Below are positions 46,438-56,333 of a DNA stretch of 64,000 nt, one piece after another. The stretch comes from Dipteronia dyeriana. Taxonomy: Eukaryota > Streptophyta > Magnoliopsida > Sapindales > Sapindaceae. How positions within the stretch are numbered: position 1 is the stretch's first letter; each line of letters opens with the position of its first letter. The position numbers and the translations under genes are program-made. Where the stretch lies: NCBI GenBank assembly GCA_032871835.1, contig CM065300.1, forward strand, positions 6,777,768 through 6,841,767. Direction: 5' to 3'. A model generated the notes under the pieces. The model saw only the letters and a program-made list of their open reading frames with translations, did not search any database and was not told where the DNA came from.

Positions 46438-47028
46438 AAGGTCGTTACAATGGAAACCCAACCTAGTTGACTGGAGATCCCAAGATCTAGGTTCAATGGG
46501 ACAACCAAGTTGTAAGACTCAGTTGGATCACTGTGGGGATTACCCTCAAGTTCATTCCTATGATGAAACAGTGATGCCCGTAGGGAAAACGATAAACTGT
46601 GATTTTTAATGATTCTTATGCGTCGAAATTCCTAGCTATAGAAATCCGAGCAGAGTAAAGCGGGTTACTCTTAATTAAGAAATCACCTATGTGAGAGAGA
46701 AGTGGGGCTGCTTCTAAAAGAGAATAGTGAAGGGCTATATTCTCCAGAGACTCTCACAGAACCAGGCGCATGTTCATGGCCAAAACGAACATAAAAATGA
46801 GAACCAAATCGGGTCTGGAAGATACATGTGTAAGGTGTGTGATCGTTTACACGAAACGATAAAACAGTTCAAGGATATCACATCTACTGATCAGCCAGTA
46901 AAGTAAGCATACCTTTACAAGGGAAGGTTCAAGGGTAACACCTACCTATCCTATGCAGGCTTCGACCGTTTGAACTTACCAAACATCTTTTTTGTGTCTC
47001 CTAGGTCAATTTCATTCATGTGGGGGAT

Positions 47029-47996
47029 TGTTGGAAATTTTGTGATAATCTCTCATGTTGAGAGAAAAAATTGAGTATGATAAATTCCATAGAAATGGAA
47101 GATTAAAGTGGATTTGAATTCTCCTCCGTGAGAACTTCGAAATGGTATACTCAAATTCATAAAATGGTTAATGGGTGAATGAGAAATTGAGTCTCAAAAT
47201 AGACCCATTGTGTAGGGATTAAAATGAATCCCACGTTGGTTAGGAAAATCATTTATAAGTAGTTTATAAGTGAATGTGTGATATGAGTTTTCAACATGTG
47301 TGTGGCATAGAGGCTCTCTCTCGCGCACGCAGGGGGGGTACAAATCATGGACCCCGAACCTTTGAATGCACGACTCGTGAGTGGGCGCTACCTGCTGACA
47401 CGAATGCCACTCCGATTGGACCATGAGAGTCCAGTTGCCTTTTGCCACTTCCCTAAGTCAACGTTTTTGATTGTGATGAATAAGGAAAGCTTTAATTGTT
47501 TGGATTCTGATTTCTTACTTGATCACTAAGAATACAGAATCAGGTTTTAATTAGAAATAAATCTCTTTAGAGAATATTATCTAATTAAATTATTTCCTTA
47601 TTAAATCAAAAAAACGAATTTTCCAAATATAATCCCGAATTAATTCTAAAACCCTAGTGTTTCGGTTTGGGTATTTAATATCTCTAATATTCTGTTCTAC
47701 ACACATAGAAAAATTGCACAAGTTTCTTTTAAGCAGCCGAATTCGTTTATTCTCTCTGTTTTCTTGGTAAGTTCAAAACTCGATTTGAGTTCGCTGGTAG
47801 TGGATAGCGCTTAGGCCTACCACTGTTGAACCATTGTAACCTGGGAGACAATCGCCTAATACACATACGGTGTTGTCCGGCGAAATTATCTTAAGGACAC
47901 CGCGTGAAATAGGGGCCTTGGATCAAACTTTTTTTCTAACGTTACTTTCTGTTTTCATTGATACCAGTCAGGTTTGATTGCAAAATACGTTTTACA
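47029..47996 (+). repeat. 3' LTR of the copia element
   Basis: 968 bases, starting TGTTGG right after the polypurine tract and ending ACGTTTTACA before GAATT. Compared with the 5' LTR it carries small insertions near 47390 and 47895 and a different TTAAGCAGCCG-side segment near 47720. Confidence 0.95.
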
Positions 47997-48001
47997 GAAT
48001 T

Positions 48002-48705
48002 CAAGAAACATAAATTGGGGAGTGAATCTATTTGAGCTGGGTTGGTTTTATTTAAAGCCCAATTAATTGTGAATCCACAATTGACAGCCCAAGTAATCAA
48101 AATTTCGAATTTGGAAACTGACCGTTACGGGGCAAGACAGAAGTGAATGAATGTCTTCTTATTAGTCCCAAAATCATTGTTAAGAACCAAAGAAAGGTGT
48201 TTTAACTCTATATATTTTCACTTTAAAAAAGAAAAAGAAAACTCTTATAACTTTGGGGTCACGTCAGCATGTCACGGTTTACACAATTTAGAGAAGCAAG
48301 CAACTGATATATATGACCGTTATAAGACAAGAGTGTGTGTTCTGTTTGGCGCCAACATCTTTGTTTCGGTCCCAAGAAACCAGAGACAGGTTTTAGAAAC
48401 CAATTTGAAACTACAAGACCGACTTCGTGTGGGATTCCAATTAATATCCTCACATAACAAAGATTTCTAAATCACCTGGGTTTACTGATATCACTCGGAT
48501 TTCTCTCCCTATATATGTATTTCTATAATCACTTCACTCAATTACTTTACTCAACGCATATTTCTCTGATAAATCGCCCTCTCTCTCACACATACATTTG
48601 CTTTCTTGAAAAAATTTAAGCTTTTTTTCTCTCTGTTTCTCTGTGAGTTTTTTTCAGTTCTGTTTTTCTGGTTTCTTTCTGTTCTGGGTCATTTTAGAGA
48701 GAAAA
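48002..48705 (+). repeat. 5' flank of B3 pseudogene B
   Basis: Co-linear with the upstream regions of both intact B3 genes: TCTTATAACTTTGGGG, TTTAGAGAAGCAAGCAAC, GACCGTTATAA, GCGCCAACATCTTTGTTTCG and GTGGGATTCCAATTAATATC. It still has the proximal TATATATGTATTTC segment, so the promoter copy was complete before the coding region was broken. Confidence 0.88.
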
Positions 48706-49605
48706 ATGTGGAGCTTGGAAGAGTTGAAATCCATCGATGATGGTGGGTGTTTTGACCTGCTGGTCAAGGAGACAGAAAAAGCCGCCAATGGTGATGAACT
48801 TTTGAAGCTTGCATTGTTGACAGACACGGTGCTCAAGGCCGTCTCCAGACATTTTGGGCCCGAGTCATTTAATGATACTAACAAAAATTGGGACCCCATA
48901 TAAAAATTAGAACAGTGTCAGTCAATATTCAAAATACTGACCTCACCAATGGGAGTGCAGCACAAGTCTTTTTTTTCTTTTACTTTGTACATTTTTTTCA
49001 CAAATCGGGTACTGATGGGTCAATATCCAAGTATTGTTCTAAAAATTTATTATCATTAAAGGAAGGTTAGCAATTCAATTGGACTAGGTTCACAGATAAA
49101 GTGGACTATGACGGAGTCACGAAGTGAGTGGGTCACGATTTTGACTAAGTTAGCAAAAATATAGCTATTCAATTGGACTCTCTTTAAAAATAAAAATTGG
49201 ACTCTCGAATAATGTAAAACTAAGTTTGATATGTTGAATCAATTGGGCTTTGATATTTATTTCTATTAAATTGAACTAGATATAGATAATTGGACCTTAA
49301 AAAGAAAAAAAAAACAATGTTTGAAATTGGACTCTGCTTATACTAAAATAAATTGGATCTGAGACTCCAAAAGAAGAATAAGTGGATCGAACCATTTGGG
49401 GGCCTCAGCAAAATTCTGGGCTTACTGCACATATGGGCCGCCCCTTATGGTGCTACGAGGATTTATTGACATGCACATTCGAAAGGCAATGGAGCGGAAA
49501 CGCTTGGCTGACGAAGCTTTTCGAAAGGAGAGAAATAATGTCGGGCTTCAATTTCGATTTCTCAATTTCAAGATTCCTAAGAAAACCATTCATTTCCAGT
49601 TTAGT
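48706..49605 (+). pseudogene. B3-domain pseudogene B, N-terminal part, split by a DNA element
   Basis: ATG 48706 opens MWSLEELKSIDDGGCFDLLV and matches B3a/B3b residues 1-43. A 613-base element (48834-49446) follows, then residues 43 to about 86 resume (VLRGFIDMHIRKAMERKRL, ending FKIPKKT). After 49605 the homology stops and the whole B3 fold is missing. The second piece has a 1-base-type disturbance near ERREIMSG/ERNNVG, so the frame is also shaky. No functional product. Confidence 0.9.
48834..49446. mobile_element. hAT-like non-autonomous element inside B3 pseudogene B
   Basis: Flanks ACGGTGCT (48826-48833) and ATGGTGCT (49447-49454) form an 8-base duplication with one mismatch; the uninterrupted site ACGGTGCTACGAGG is present in both intact genes. 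The element's ends CAAGGCCGTC and (inverted) AAGGGGCGGC are imperfect. It is non-coding and ends with a GGGCCTCAGC-rich part. Confidence 0.78.
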
Positions 49606-49737
49606 ATTTTACCATTTTTATATGAATAATATTTTTTTGTTAATATTATGCAAGCATTGTTTTCAAAATTATTTAAAAATCAAAACCCAAAAATATACAT
49701 GTGTTAAAAAAAAATGTACACGTGTAATTATTATATT

Positions 49738-50824
49738 TGTTAATAGCCATTTTTGATAAGGGGTCAAAGTGAATTTTGTCACCCAGTCGGTACATGATAA
49801 GGCATGCTTCCTGATACCAAGTAGGGCTTGCATGCTACGATCTACCTCAAAGTACCAGGGTCTCACACAACTGAGCTACCCCTGCATCATTGTTGAAACA
49901 AGATGAAGCTCTTACGCCTCTCTAGACTACTTGACCGGTAGTTGAGTACCCTGACATTATTATGTTGTTCATACGTGGTGCATATCCGCTACTAGCAGAA
50001 AAGAAGATGTACATAAAGCTCCTAAATTATCATAAAGCTCCAACACGATTGATCGAGCGCCACGCCATCAGACTGGTACCTCGAAGCGCGACGCCTCCAA
50101 ACCGGTACCTTGAGGTACCCCGTCATCAAACCGGTATCTTGAGGTACATCGCCATCAGAACGATCAAGCGTCATTCTATCAGATTAGGTACTTTGAGGTA
50201 TCTCGCCAATTAATATTCAAGGTCAGAGTTATTCTCCAAAAACCACAACAGACTCCGCATACATGTAATCATAATGAAAGAGTCTAAAAAGGAAACAAAC
50301 ACAATTGTCTCCAAGATATCCTTCACAAACCGATTCTTCAGGGTCAACCATATTTAAATAGAAAACCCAGCCTAATAAGGAAGGAGATCAATCCAGTGAT
50401 CTTCGGTTTGTACGTTAAGGAAAAACCCTAAGGACTTCATGCATAAATACATGGATAATAACACGAAGAAAATGATCGAAAAATAGACCCTTAGAACCTG
50501 AAGAGCTATAGCTTAGTCCTGCAATCAAAATTATGCCTAGTCATCGCCATTGATAGTTGTGTCCACTTATTGACATATATGAGTTCGTTACCTCCAGTTA
50601 GTCAAAGAGAGAAGAAAGATTGAGAGTTATTCCTTGTTACTGTACTTACTTCATTGTTGAATAAAATAACACCATTCAGTTCACTATCATTCTATTAATG
50701 CATTTCATCCATCTTTACACGTGAAATCGGTACTAAAGGTACCTACCCCGACCGTAATCTACCTAATGACGGTCATGAGGGTGTTAACCGAGCTTCCTCA
50801 CTCAGAGCGAATTTTCGGTTAACA
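49738..50824. mobile_element. Probable solo LTR (Ty3/gypsy-like), 1087 bases
   Basis: It begins TGTTAA and ends TTAACA (6-base perfect inverted ends, TG..CA) and is flanked by ATATT at 49733-49737 and 50825-50829. It contains a TATA-like TATTTAAATAG near 50353 and AATAAA at about 50663, ordered as in an LTR. No coding sequence is adjacent. Caution: the first 17 bases also resemble part of the MULE end at 53196, so the left border could be coincidental. Confidence 0.6.
50060..50210 (+). repeat. Four imperfect units of about 30 bases, CGGTACCTTGAGGTAC core
   Basis: Cores ACTGGTACCTCGAAGCG, ACCGGTACCTTGAGGTAC, ACCGGTATCTTGAGGTAC and TTAGGTACTTTGAGGTAT are spaced 30-50 bases apart, separated by CATCA-containing linkers. 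They lie inside the probable LTR; each core is itself a near-palindrome (GGTACC). Confidence 0.75.
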
Positions 50825-50829
50825 ATATT

Positions 50830-51180
50830 GTTTTGGAATAAAGTACAATTTTACCCATACACAATTAAAATTGTCTAACGAAACTTAGTTAGAATGACTA
50901 ATTTGACACATGGAAAATATGTAAGGACCAATTTGGTCACTTTTATAAAAGTTGCAAACAACTTAAAATTTTATAAAAAGTCAATGACCTAATTGGTAAT
51001 TGCCCTTAAAATAATTAAAGACTAATAATTTACATTAAAGAAAATAATTTAAGACCAAAATCTTTGTTACGGCAAGACAGAAGTGAATGAATGTCTTCTT
51101 AGCCCCGAAAATCTTTGTTAGGAACCAGAAAAGGTATTTAACTCATATTTTCACTTAAAAAAAAAGGATATTAAGATTTC
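50830..51180 (+). repeat. Older B3-type 5' flank remnant
   Basis: The stretch around 51068-51165 (GGCAAGACAGAAGTGAATGA, ATGTCTTCTTAG) matches 48131-48230 and 34375-34430, the distal upstream sequence of the B3 pseudogenes. So B3b's distal flank continues on the left of the TIR element at 51181-53053. The rest (50830-51060) holds nothing recognised. Confidence 0.75.
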
Positions 51181-51569
51181 AATCTCTCTAATTTGCGTTT
51201 ATCTGAGTTTAGTCCACTAGTTTTTTGAATTATTAACTTTAGTTCTTCTGTTAGAAATTTCGTAAAAATACACAAACTGACATTGTCATAGTGCACAATG
51301 ACCAAAATACCTTTAATGAAGGTTTCTGGTGAAGGGCGGTATGATAATTTTGTATTTAATTACCATTTACCCTTGAAAAAACAATTATTATTATTTTTAC
51401 CATTTTTTGTTATTTACTAAAAATAACAAAAAATCAAAAAACCTATTCAAACCCAAAAAATCCATGAAATGCTATGGGTGTTACAAATCACTATCATCCA
51501 TATATCATCATCACCAAACAAAGAGCACAAACACCATAAAAAACCCAAACCAAGACATAAGAACACTAA

Positions 51570-51945
51570 GTGCCCGTTTGGAAGAGTTTGTCTACTGGCT
51601 AAAAGAGTTTTTTTAATTAAAAAAGCTATTTTAAAAAAAAATTGTGTCGTTTGATTGTTACTCAGTAAAGTTTTTAGATGATTAAAAAAGTTGTTTTACC
51701 TCTACTTGAAGAAGCTCAAATTTTAGGTTTTTCTAAATAGTTCTTTTTGAGCTTTTTAAATAACACTAAACAATCTAATATAACATTATTATTTAAAATA
51801 GATTTTGAATATTTTGGTAATCTTACCATTTAAAAAGATTTTTTCTAATTGACAACCAAACGACCAACATCTTCCTATTAAAAGCTCTATTTGTAAAAGA
51901 TCTACTTTAAAAGATTTACTTGAAGAAGCTCTCCCAAAAGGAGTC
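51570..51945. mobile_element. Tourist-like MITE nested in the long-TIR element
   Basis: Ends GTGCCCGTTTGGAAGAG and (inverted) GACTCCTTTTGGGAGAG are flanked by TAA on both sides (51567-51569, 51946-51948). Inner TCGTTTGATTG/CAACCAAACGAC segments are also inverted. 376 bases, non-coding. Confidence 0.6.
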
Positions 51946-52209
51946 TAAAAAAACACCGTTGGTTCAGGTTTTTTTTTTTAAATCTCCACCAGACCAAAAT
52001 CTCCATCAGTTCACGTTTTTAAATCCTTGCTCCACCATACCAGAATCTCCACCAGCCACCACACAAAAATCACCCAAACACAAAGCCTCCATCTTCAAAA
52101 TCCAACCACCACTCCCAATTGAAAAGCCTAAATCGAAATCAACTAGTCACTATCCCTAATCGAAATCAAACCTCCTAACACCCATAAAATTCCAGAATCC
52201 TTCACCGCG

Positions 52210-52350
52210 CGAGGAGGAGATCGACCGGCTTCTCCGTTCTTGCGTAGATTGACCAGTTCCTCTGTCCCTCGTGCAGATCGACCGACTCCTCTGTCCCTCG
52301 TGCAGATTGACCAGTTTCTCCCTCTTGCAGATCGATCTATTCCTCCGTGC
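52210..52350 (+). repeat. Tandem GC-rich repeat of about 32 bases, five units
   Basis: Units have the core GCAGAT(C/T)GACC(G/A)(A/G)(C/T)T followed by CCTCTGTCCCTCGT or CTCCGT-like tails, at about 52218, 52244, 52276, 52308 and 52327. The GC content stands out against the AT-rich element around it. Open frames here simply repeat the unit and are not genes. Confidence 0.75.
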
Positions 52351-52763
52351 AAGTAACAAGAGAGATGGTTGTGGTATGAATGCACTGAGAGAGATGGTGG
52401 TTGTGTGTATACAGTGAGAGATGGATATGTTTTTATGTTTTATGGTTTTTTAAAGATGTTTTATGTTTTTTTTTTAAATGGTTTTTGTTTTATGGTTTGA
52501 TTGTGTTGATGTTTTATGTTTTTAAATAAATTTTAAGAGATAAGTTTTTTTTTTCAAAATTTTTTATTTTTTTAATTTTAGTTTTGTAAATTGTTTTTGT
52601 ATATTTTATTAATTATTTTTCAATTTAATTATTATTTATTTTTTTGATAATAATATTTTATTTTTTCTTGAGATTGTTTTTTTAATTAATTTGTTGTTTT
52701 TAAAATTATTTTGTTTCATTAATTCATTAATTTAATTAAATATATTAATTAGATTTAAACGCA

Positions 52764-52799
<36 letters not shown>

Positions 52800-53138
52800 T
52801 TAATTTCTTTTTTTATAGTAAAATTATTTTAAAAAAAATTATGAAATTCAAAATTTACCCTTTTTCTAGACCGGTTTCTAGAAGCTTTCATCAAATTTTT
52901 CAAAATGCTTTTGTTGACCTAACAGATGTCAACGAAAAACTAACGGAATTTGACGATAGGGACTAGAATAGGTATTGTCAGAATACTAAGAGACTAAAGT
53001 TGATAATTTTAAAAACTATTGGACCAAACTCAGATAAACATAAACTAGAGAGATAATAATCATAATAATCGTCAAAAAAAAAAACCTCTTATAACTTTGG
53101 GGACACGTCAGCATATCACTGTTTATATAATTTAGAGA

Positions 53139-54029
53139 GAGAGAAAATAAAAAAATAACCACAACTATTATGAAAATTTTATTTTTAACCACATACGAAA
53201 ATTTATTTGTTAATAGCCACTTTTTAAAAAAAAAATCAGTGTATGTCCGTAAATTACAAAAATACCCATGTATTTGATTTAAAAAAAAAAAACTGACATC
53301 AAACTTGAAATCATGACTAAAATCTAGAACCAAACTTGAAATCACGGTTAGGAACTTGAAACTTGAAATCTTGTTTTAAAAACTGAAATTTTGAAACTTG
53401 AAATCGTGCTTAAATTGAAATGTTGAAACTTGAAATCTTGACTAAATTAAAAGTTGATACTTGAAATCTTGACTAAATTGAAAATTGAAACTTGAAATGT
53501 TCTGGGTTTTTAAGTTTTTTGTTTTCAAATTTTGAAACTTGAAATGTTGCCTAAATTTAAATGTTGAAACTTTAAATGTTGACTAAATTGAACTATACAA
53601 ACTTGAAATGTTCTGGGTTTTTAGTATTTCGTTTTCTTTCTTTTTTTTCAGCAGATCTAATCGCCGGCGGAGGGGAAGCTCGACGGCGTTGCTGGACTGT
53701 CGTGAAGCCCAGGCGACGGCACTCCGGTAAGCCGTCGATGACATGTGAGAGAGAAAAGAAAGGAGAGAGAAAGAGGTGTGAGTGAAAGAGAGAGAGCTGC
53801 GAGAGAGATAGAGGAGGCCGGCGACGGTTCGTCGGCGGGAGAGAGAGATCGGGGAGAGAGAGGGAGAAGAGAGAAAAAAAAAGAGAAAAGATAGAAAGTG
53901 TTTGGAGATGGTTTTTATATGGGGACATTCAAGTAATTTCTCAAAAAAGTGGCTATTAACAAATAAATTTTCGTATATAGTTAAAAACAAAATTTTTATA
54001 ATAGTTCTGGTTATTTTTAACAATTTCCA
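53139..54029. mobile_element. MULE-type element in the B3b upstream region (possible gene-fragment carrier)
   Basis: The ends are inverted for about 80 bases (AATAACCACAACTATTATG, ACGAAAATTTATTTGTTAAT, AGCCACTTTTT). Flanks ATTTAGAGA and TTTTTGAGA are 7/9 alike, fitting a decayed 9-base Mutator-type duplication. The empty site TTTAGAGAAGCAAGC is intact at 27886-27900 (inverted) and 48289-48303. The interior has an AACTTGAAAT-repeat tract (53320-53620) and then a GC-rich segment (53650-53745) unlike anything around it, possibly a captured gene piece. Confidence 0.78.
53320..53620 (+). repeat. AACTTGAAATSTTG-type short tandem array
   Basis: The phrase ACTTGAAAT recurs about ten times, often as TTGAAACTTGAAAT followed by CTTGACTAAATT. 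Spacing is irregular (15-40 bases). The same phrase fills 63330-63820. Confidence 0.8.
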
Positions 54030-54447
54030 TATTTTTGAGAAGCAAGCCGCGGAAATTATATATGACCGTTATAATACAGGAACGTGTTTTGTTTAGCGCC
54101 AACATCTTTGTTTCGCCAACACAGACAGGTTTTAGAAACTAATTTGAAACTACAAGACCGACTTCATGTGGGATTCCAATTAATATCCTCACATAACAAA
54201 GATTTCCAAACCCTAATTTTCACCTGGGTTTACTAATATCACTCGGATTTCTCTCCCTATATATATTTCTATAATCACTTCACTCAGTTAACGCATATTT
54301 CTCTGATAAATATCTCTCTCTCTCTCACACACACACGCATTTGCTTTCTTGAAAATTTTCAAGCTTTTTTTCTCTCTGATTCTCTGTGGGTTTTTTTCAG
54401 TTCTGTTTTCTGGTTTCTTTCTGTTCCTGGGTCTTTTCCGACAGAAA

Positions 54448-55395
54448 ATGTGGAGTTTGGAAGATTTGAAATACATTGATGGTGGTGGGTCTTTTGACCT
54501 GCTCGTCAAGGAGACAGAAAAGGCCGCCAACGGCGATGAACTTTTGAAGCTTGAATTGTTGACAGACACGGTGCTACGAGGATTTATTGACATGCACATT
54601 CGAAAGGCAATGGAGCGGAAGCGCCTGGCTGACGAAGCTCTTCGAAAGGAGACCAATAAGAATGAGCTTCAATTTCGATTTCTCAATTTCAAGATTCCCA
54701 AGAAAACCAGGAGCAGTGTACCAGTACCTGCTATCGTTCAAGATGCTGTTTCAAAACCCGAAAGCAAAAACAGCTCGTCCATGAAAAGAGGCTTTGTTGA
54801 AGTGGAAGAGGACGATGAAGAGATTGAGAAGAAACCGTCGGTTAAGAAACAGAGGAAGGCTGATCATAGTTTAGAGAAGAAGAAGAAGAAGATAAAGACT
54901 ACGATCAAGAAAACGAATCTTGATGATCAAAGACTGCCAGATCCTGTTATTCCTCAACACTTTCAAGATGAAATCGACAAACTGAACGGAACCGATGTTA
55001 TGCTGGTCGGTGAAAAGGAGATGACATCGACAGACATGGATAAACATCAAGGTCGCTTTTCCATTCCAAGAGGAAAAGTAAGAACTCATGCTTTTCTGAG
55101 GGAGGAGGACAATCCTGAAGAAGGAATTAAATGTTCGCTGATCCAACCATGTCTCCAAGTAATTACAGACTTGGATTTCAAAAGGTGGAATATGAACGAT
55201 ACCTTCTCTTATACATTGATTAAAAAATGGAACTCAGTTGCCTGCAACCAAAAAAATGGACTTCAAAAGGGTTGTTTGGTGCAGCTATGGAGCTTTCGGG
55301 TTGGTTTGAATTTATGGTTTGCCCTGGTTAATCTTGATCTTAAACATGGGGAAGACAACGGTGCTTCTGGTAGTACAGGAATTACTGATATCTAG
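54448..55395 (+). CDS. B3-domain protein (DUF313 class), copy B3b, 315 residues
   Basis: Same architecture as B3a: N-terminal leader 1-80, basic/acidic linker 84-160 with KKPSVKKQRK (128-137), B3 fold about 162-300 (LPDPVIPQHF, QGRFSIPRGKV, FKRWNM, GCLVQLWSFRV). ATG 54448 follows a CT-rich leader. The upstream in-frame ATG at 54349 is treated as untranslated, as in B3a. Only about 320 bases of B3-type flank (54030-54350) with a CCTATATATATTTC box remain before the MULE, so its distal promoter differs from that of B3a. Its 3' end faces NAXD tail to tail (stop codons 939 bases apart). A DNA-binding regulator is inferred from family; target genes are unknown. Confidence 0.85.
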   Translation: MWSLEDLKYIDGGGSFDLLVKETEKAANGDELLKLELLTDTVLRGFIDMHIRKAMERKRLADEALRKETNKNELQFRFLNFKIPKKTRSSVPVPAIVQDAVSKPESKNSSSMKRGFVEVEEDDEEIEKKPSVKKQRKADHSLEKKKKKIKTTIKKTNLDDQRLPDPVIPQHFQDEIDKLNGTDVMLVGEKEMTSTDMDKHQGRFSIPRGKVRTHAFLREEDNPEEGIKCSLIQPCLQVITDLDFKRWNMNDTFSYTLIKKWNSVACNQKNGLQKGCLVQLWSFRVGLNLWFALVNLDLKHGEDNGASGSTGITDI

Positions 55396-55611
55396 ATTTG
55401 TTTTCTGCAATTTTGATGTATCTGAGTACATTTATCTCAATGAAATATTACTATTGTTATTAAATGGTTTGAGTTTTCTTAATTTACGTATATGATTCAA
55501 TACAGGTTATATATTTATTTGTTCATTAGTCCAATCCATGCATGCCATGCGTTTATGCATGAGCTGTCAATAATCAACATTAACTTACTAACCGTGTCAA
55601 GAATTAGATCT

Positions 55612-55617
55612 AATAAA
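55612..55617 (+). terminator. Candidate poly(A) signal of B3b
   Basis: AATAAA lies 217 bases after the stop; an equivalent site is conserved in the inverted copy. Confidence 0.4.
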
Positions 55618-55795
55618 ACGATATTAGAACACAGTGCTTCAATAAATTTAGGATTACAATCTGCTGCAGGTGAAATTGAAAATAGAAGTGCCTCATTTTA
55701 TTTTTTTATTTTACTATGAGATAATTGAAGTTGTAATGATAATATTTATCCGCTGCTCTCTGTTTCCAAATTCGAAACCTTGGTAACTTGGGCCA

Positions 55796-56035
55796 AACAA
55801 ATTCACTCTCCATTTAGGTTTCATGATTTCTCCATTTTTAGCAGGTTGATTTTTGATAAAGAGTAGTACTTGCTGAATTAGTAAATTTTGATAAACTTAC
55901 AGTGTCAAGAATTAGATCTAATAAAACAATAACAGAATACAGTGTTTCAATAAGTTTGGGATTACAATCTGCTGCTGGTGAAATTGAAAATAAAAGTGTC
56001 TCGTTTTATTTTTTTATTTTACTCCGAGAAAATCA
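55796..56035 (+). repeat. Junction mosaic: NAXD-leader piece plus second B3 3'-flank copy
   Basis: 55796-55900 resembles the B3a upstream flank (28030-28075) and, inverted, the NAXD leader (59650-59690). 55903-56035 then repeats 55597-55735 (GTGTCAAGAATTAGATCTAA, GGATTACAATCTGCTGC). The inverted B3 arm ends exactly where this mosaic starts. Confidence 0.8.
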
Positions 56036-56230
56036 GAAAATAAGTGTAAGGATTGTTCAAGTGAAAAAGCAAAAAACAATGCTCCTCCTTGCATCAAAAA
56101 TCTCACTTATTTATCAACGTGGCAAAGAAAAACCAACATTTTTGGTACTTAAAAAGAGTGTACACACTAGCAAGGGTTCTGTCCGCATGGGTAAAAGGCT
56201 CGAGTTGGCATTGATCTAGATCTATGGTAG

Positions 56231-56265
56231 TAACTGGGAAGTGAAATATCCTCCAAACTGCAAGA
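56231..56265 (-). repeat. Duplicate of the last NAXD exon
   Basis: 34 of about 35 bases follow 56335-56368 (CTTGCAG|TTTGGAGGATATTTC..). If spliced in, it would read SLEDISLPSYYH and continue 24 more residues, giving an alternative C-terminus. The normal exon 56361-56334 gives SLEDISPAS and stop, which fits the plant family. Confidence 0.7.
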
Positions 56266-56333
56266 AGAACACACGAACAGGGGTAAAATCTCTATGGAAT
56301 GAGCTTGGATCTGCTTTCTGGTGATGAACGATA

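Larger units (their letters stand above)
40950..47996 (+). mobile_element. Full-length copia retrotransposon, coding region inactivated
   Basis: A 7.05-kb element has LTRs at 40950-41899 and 47029-47996 (both TGTTGG to TTTTACA), a polypurine tract GTGGGGGA directly before the 3' LTR and a perfect 5-base target duplication GAATT at 40945-40949 and 47997-48001. Domain order is gag, protease, integrase, reverse transcriptase, RNase H, which defines Ty1/copia. A sample of about 230 LTR bases shows about 10 differences, implying an insertion perhaps 1-2 million years old under usual plant rates. Coding lesions: a 20-base tandem duplication early in gag, nonsense codons in gag, before the zinc finger, between protease and integrase, before RT and before RNase H, and a frameshift in late integrase. 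It is not autonomous. Confidence 0.95.
51181..53053. mobile_element. Long-TIR element upstream of B3b, with nested MITE
   Basis: The left end AATCTCTCTAATTTGCG and right end (inverted) ATCTCTCTAGTTTATG continue as inverted repeats for about 70 bases (GTTTATCTGAGTTT(A/G)GTCCA, TAGTTTTT, ATTAT(T/C)AACTTTAGT). The size of about 1.9 kb and the length of the ends suggest a Mutator-like element, but no target duplication was confirmed. It separates the distal (51165) from the proximal (53088) parts of the B3b flank. Confidence 0.7.
53088..55794 (+). repeat. Inverted-duplication arm containing B3b
   Basis: Reverse complement of 26133-27941, interrupted by the MULE at 53139-54029. Coding regions differ at three residues of 315 and flanks at few positions, implying a very recent duplication or gene conversion. 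Confidence 0.9.

Noticed and set aside
49862..49889. tRNA gene on the minus strand
   Set aside because: The 5' half looks like a tRNA with an A-box, but no anticodon stem or T-arm with GGTTCGA follows, so it cannot fold into a tRNA.
50060..50210. CRISPR array
   Set aside because: Units are imperfect, spacers are not unique sequence of constant length, and this is plant nuclear DNA.
52143..52385. Arg/Ser-rich frames as proteins
   Set aside because: They are translations of a 32-base tandem repeat inside a DNA transposon.
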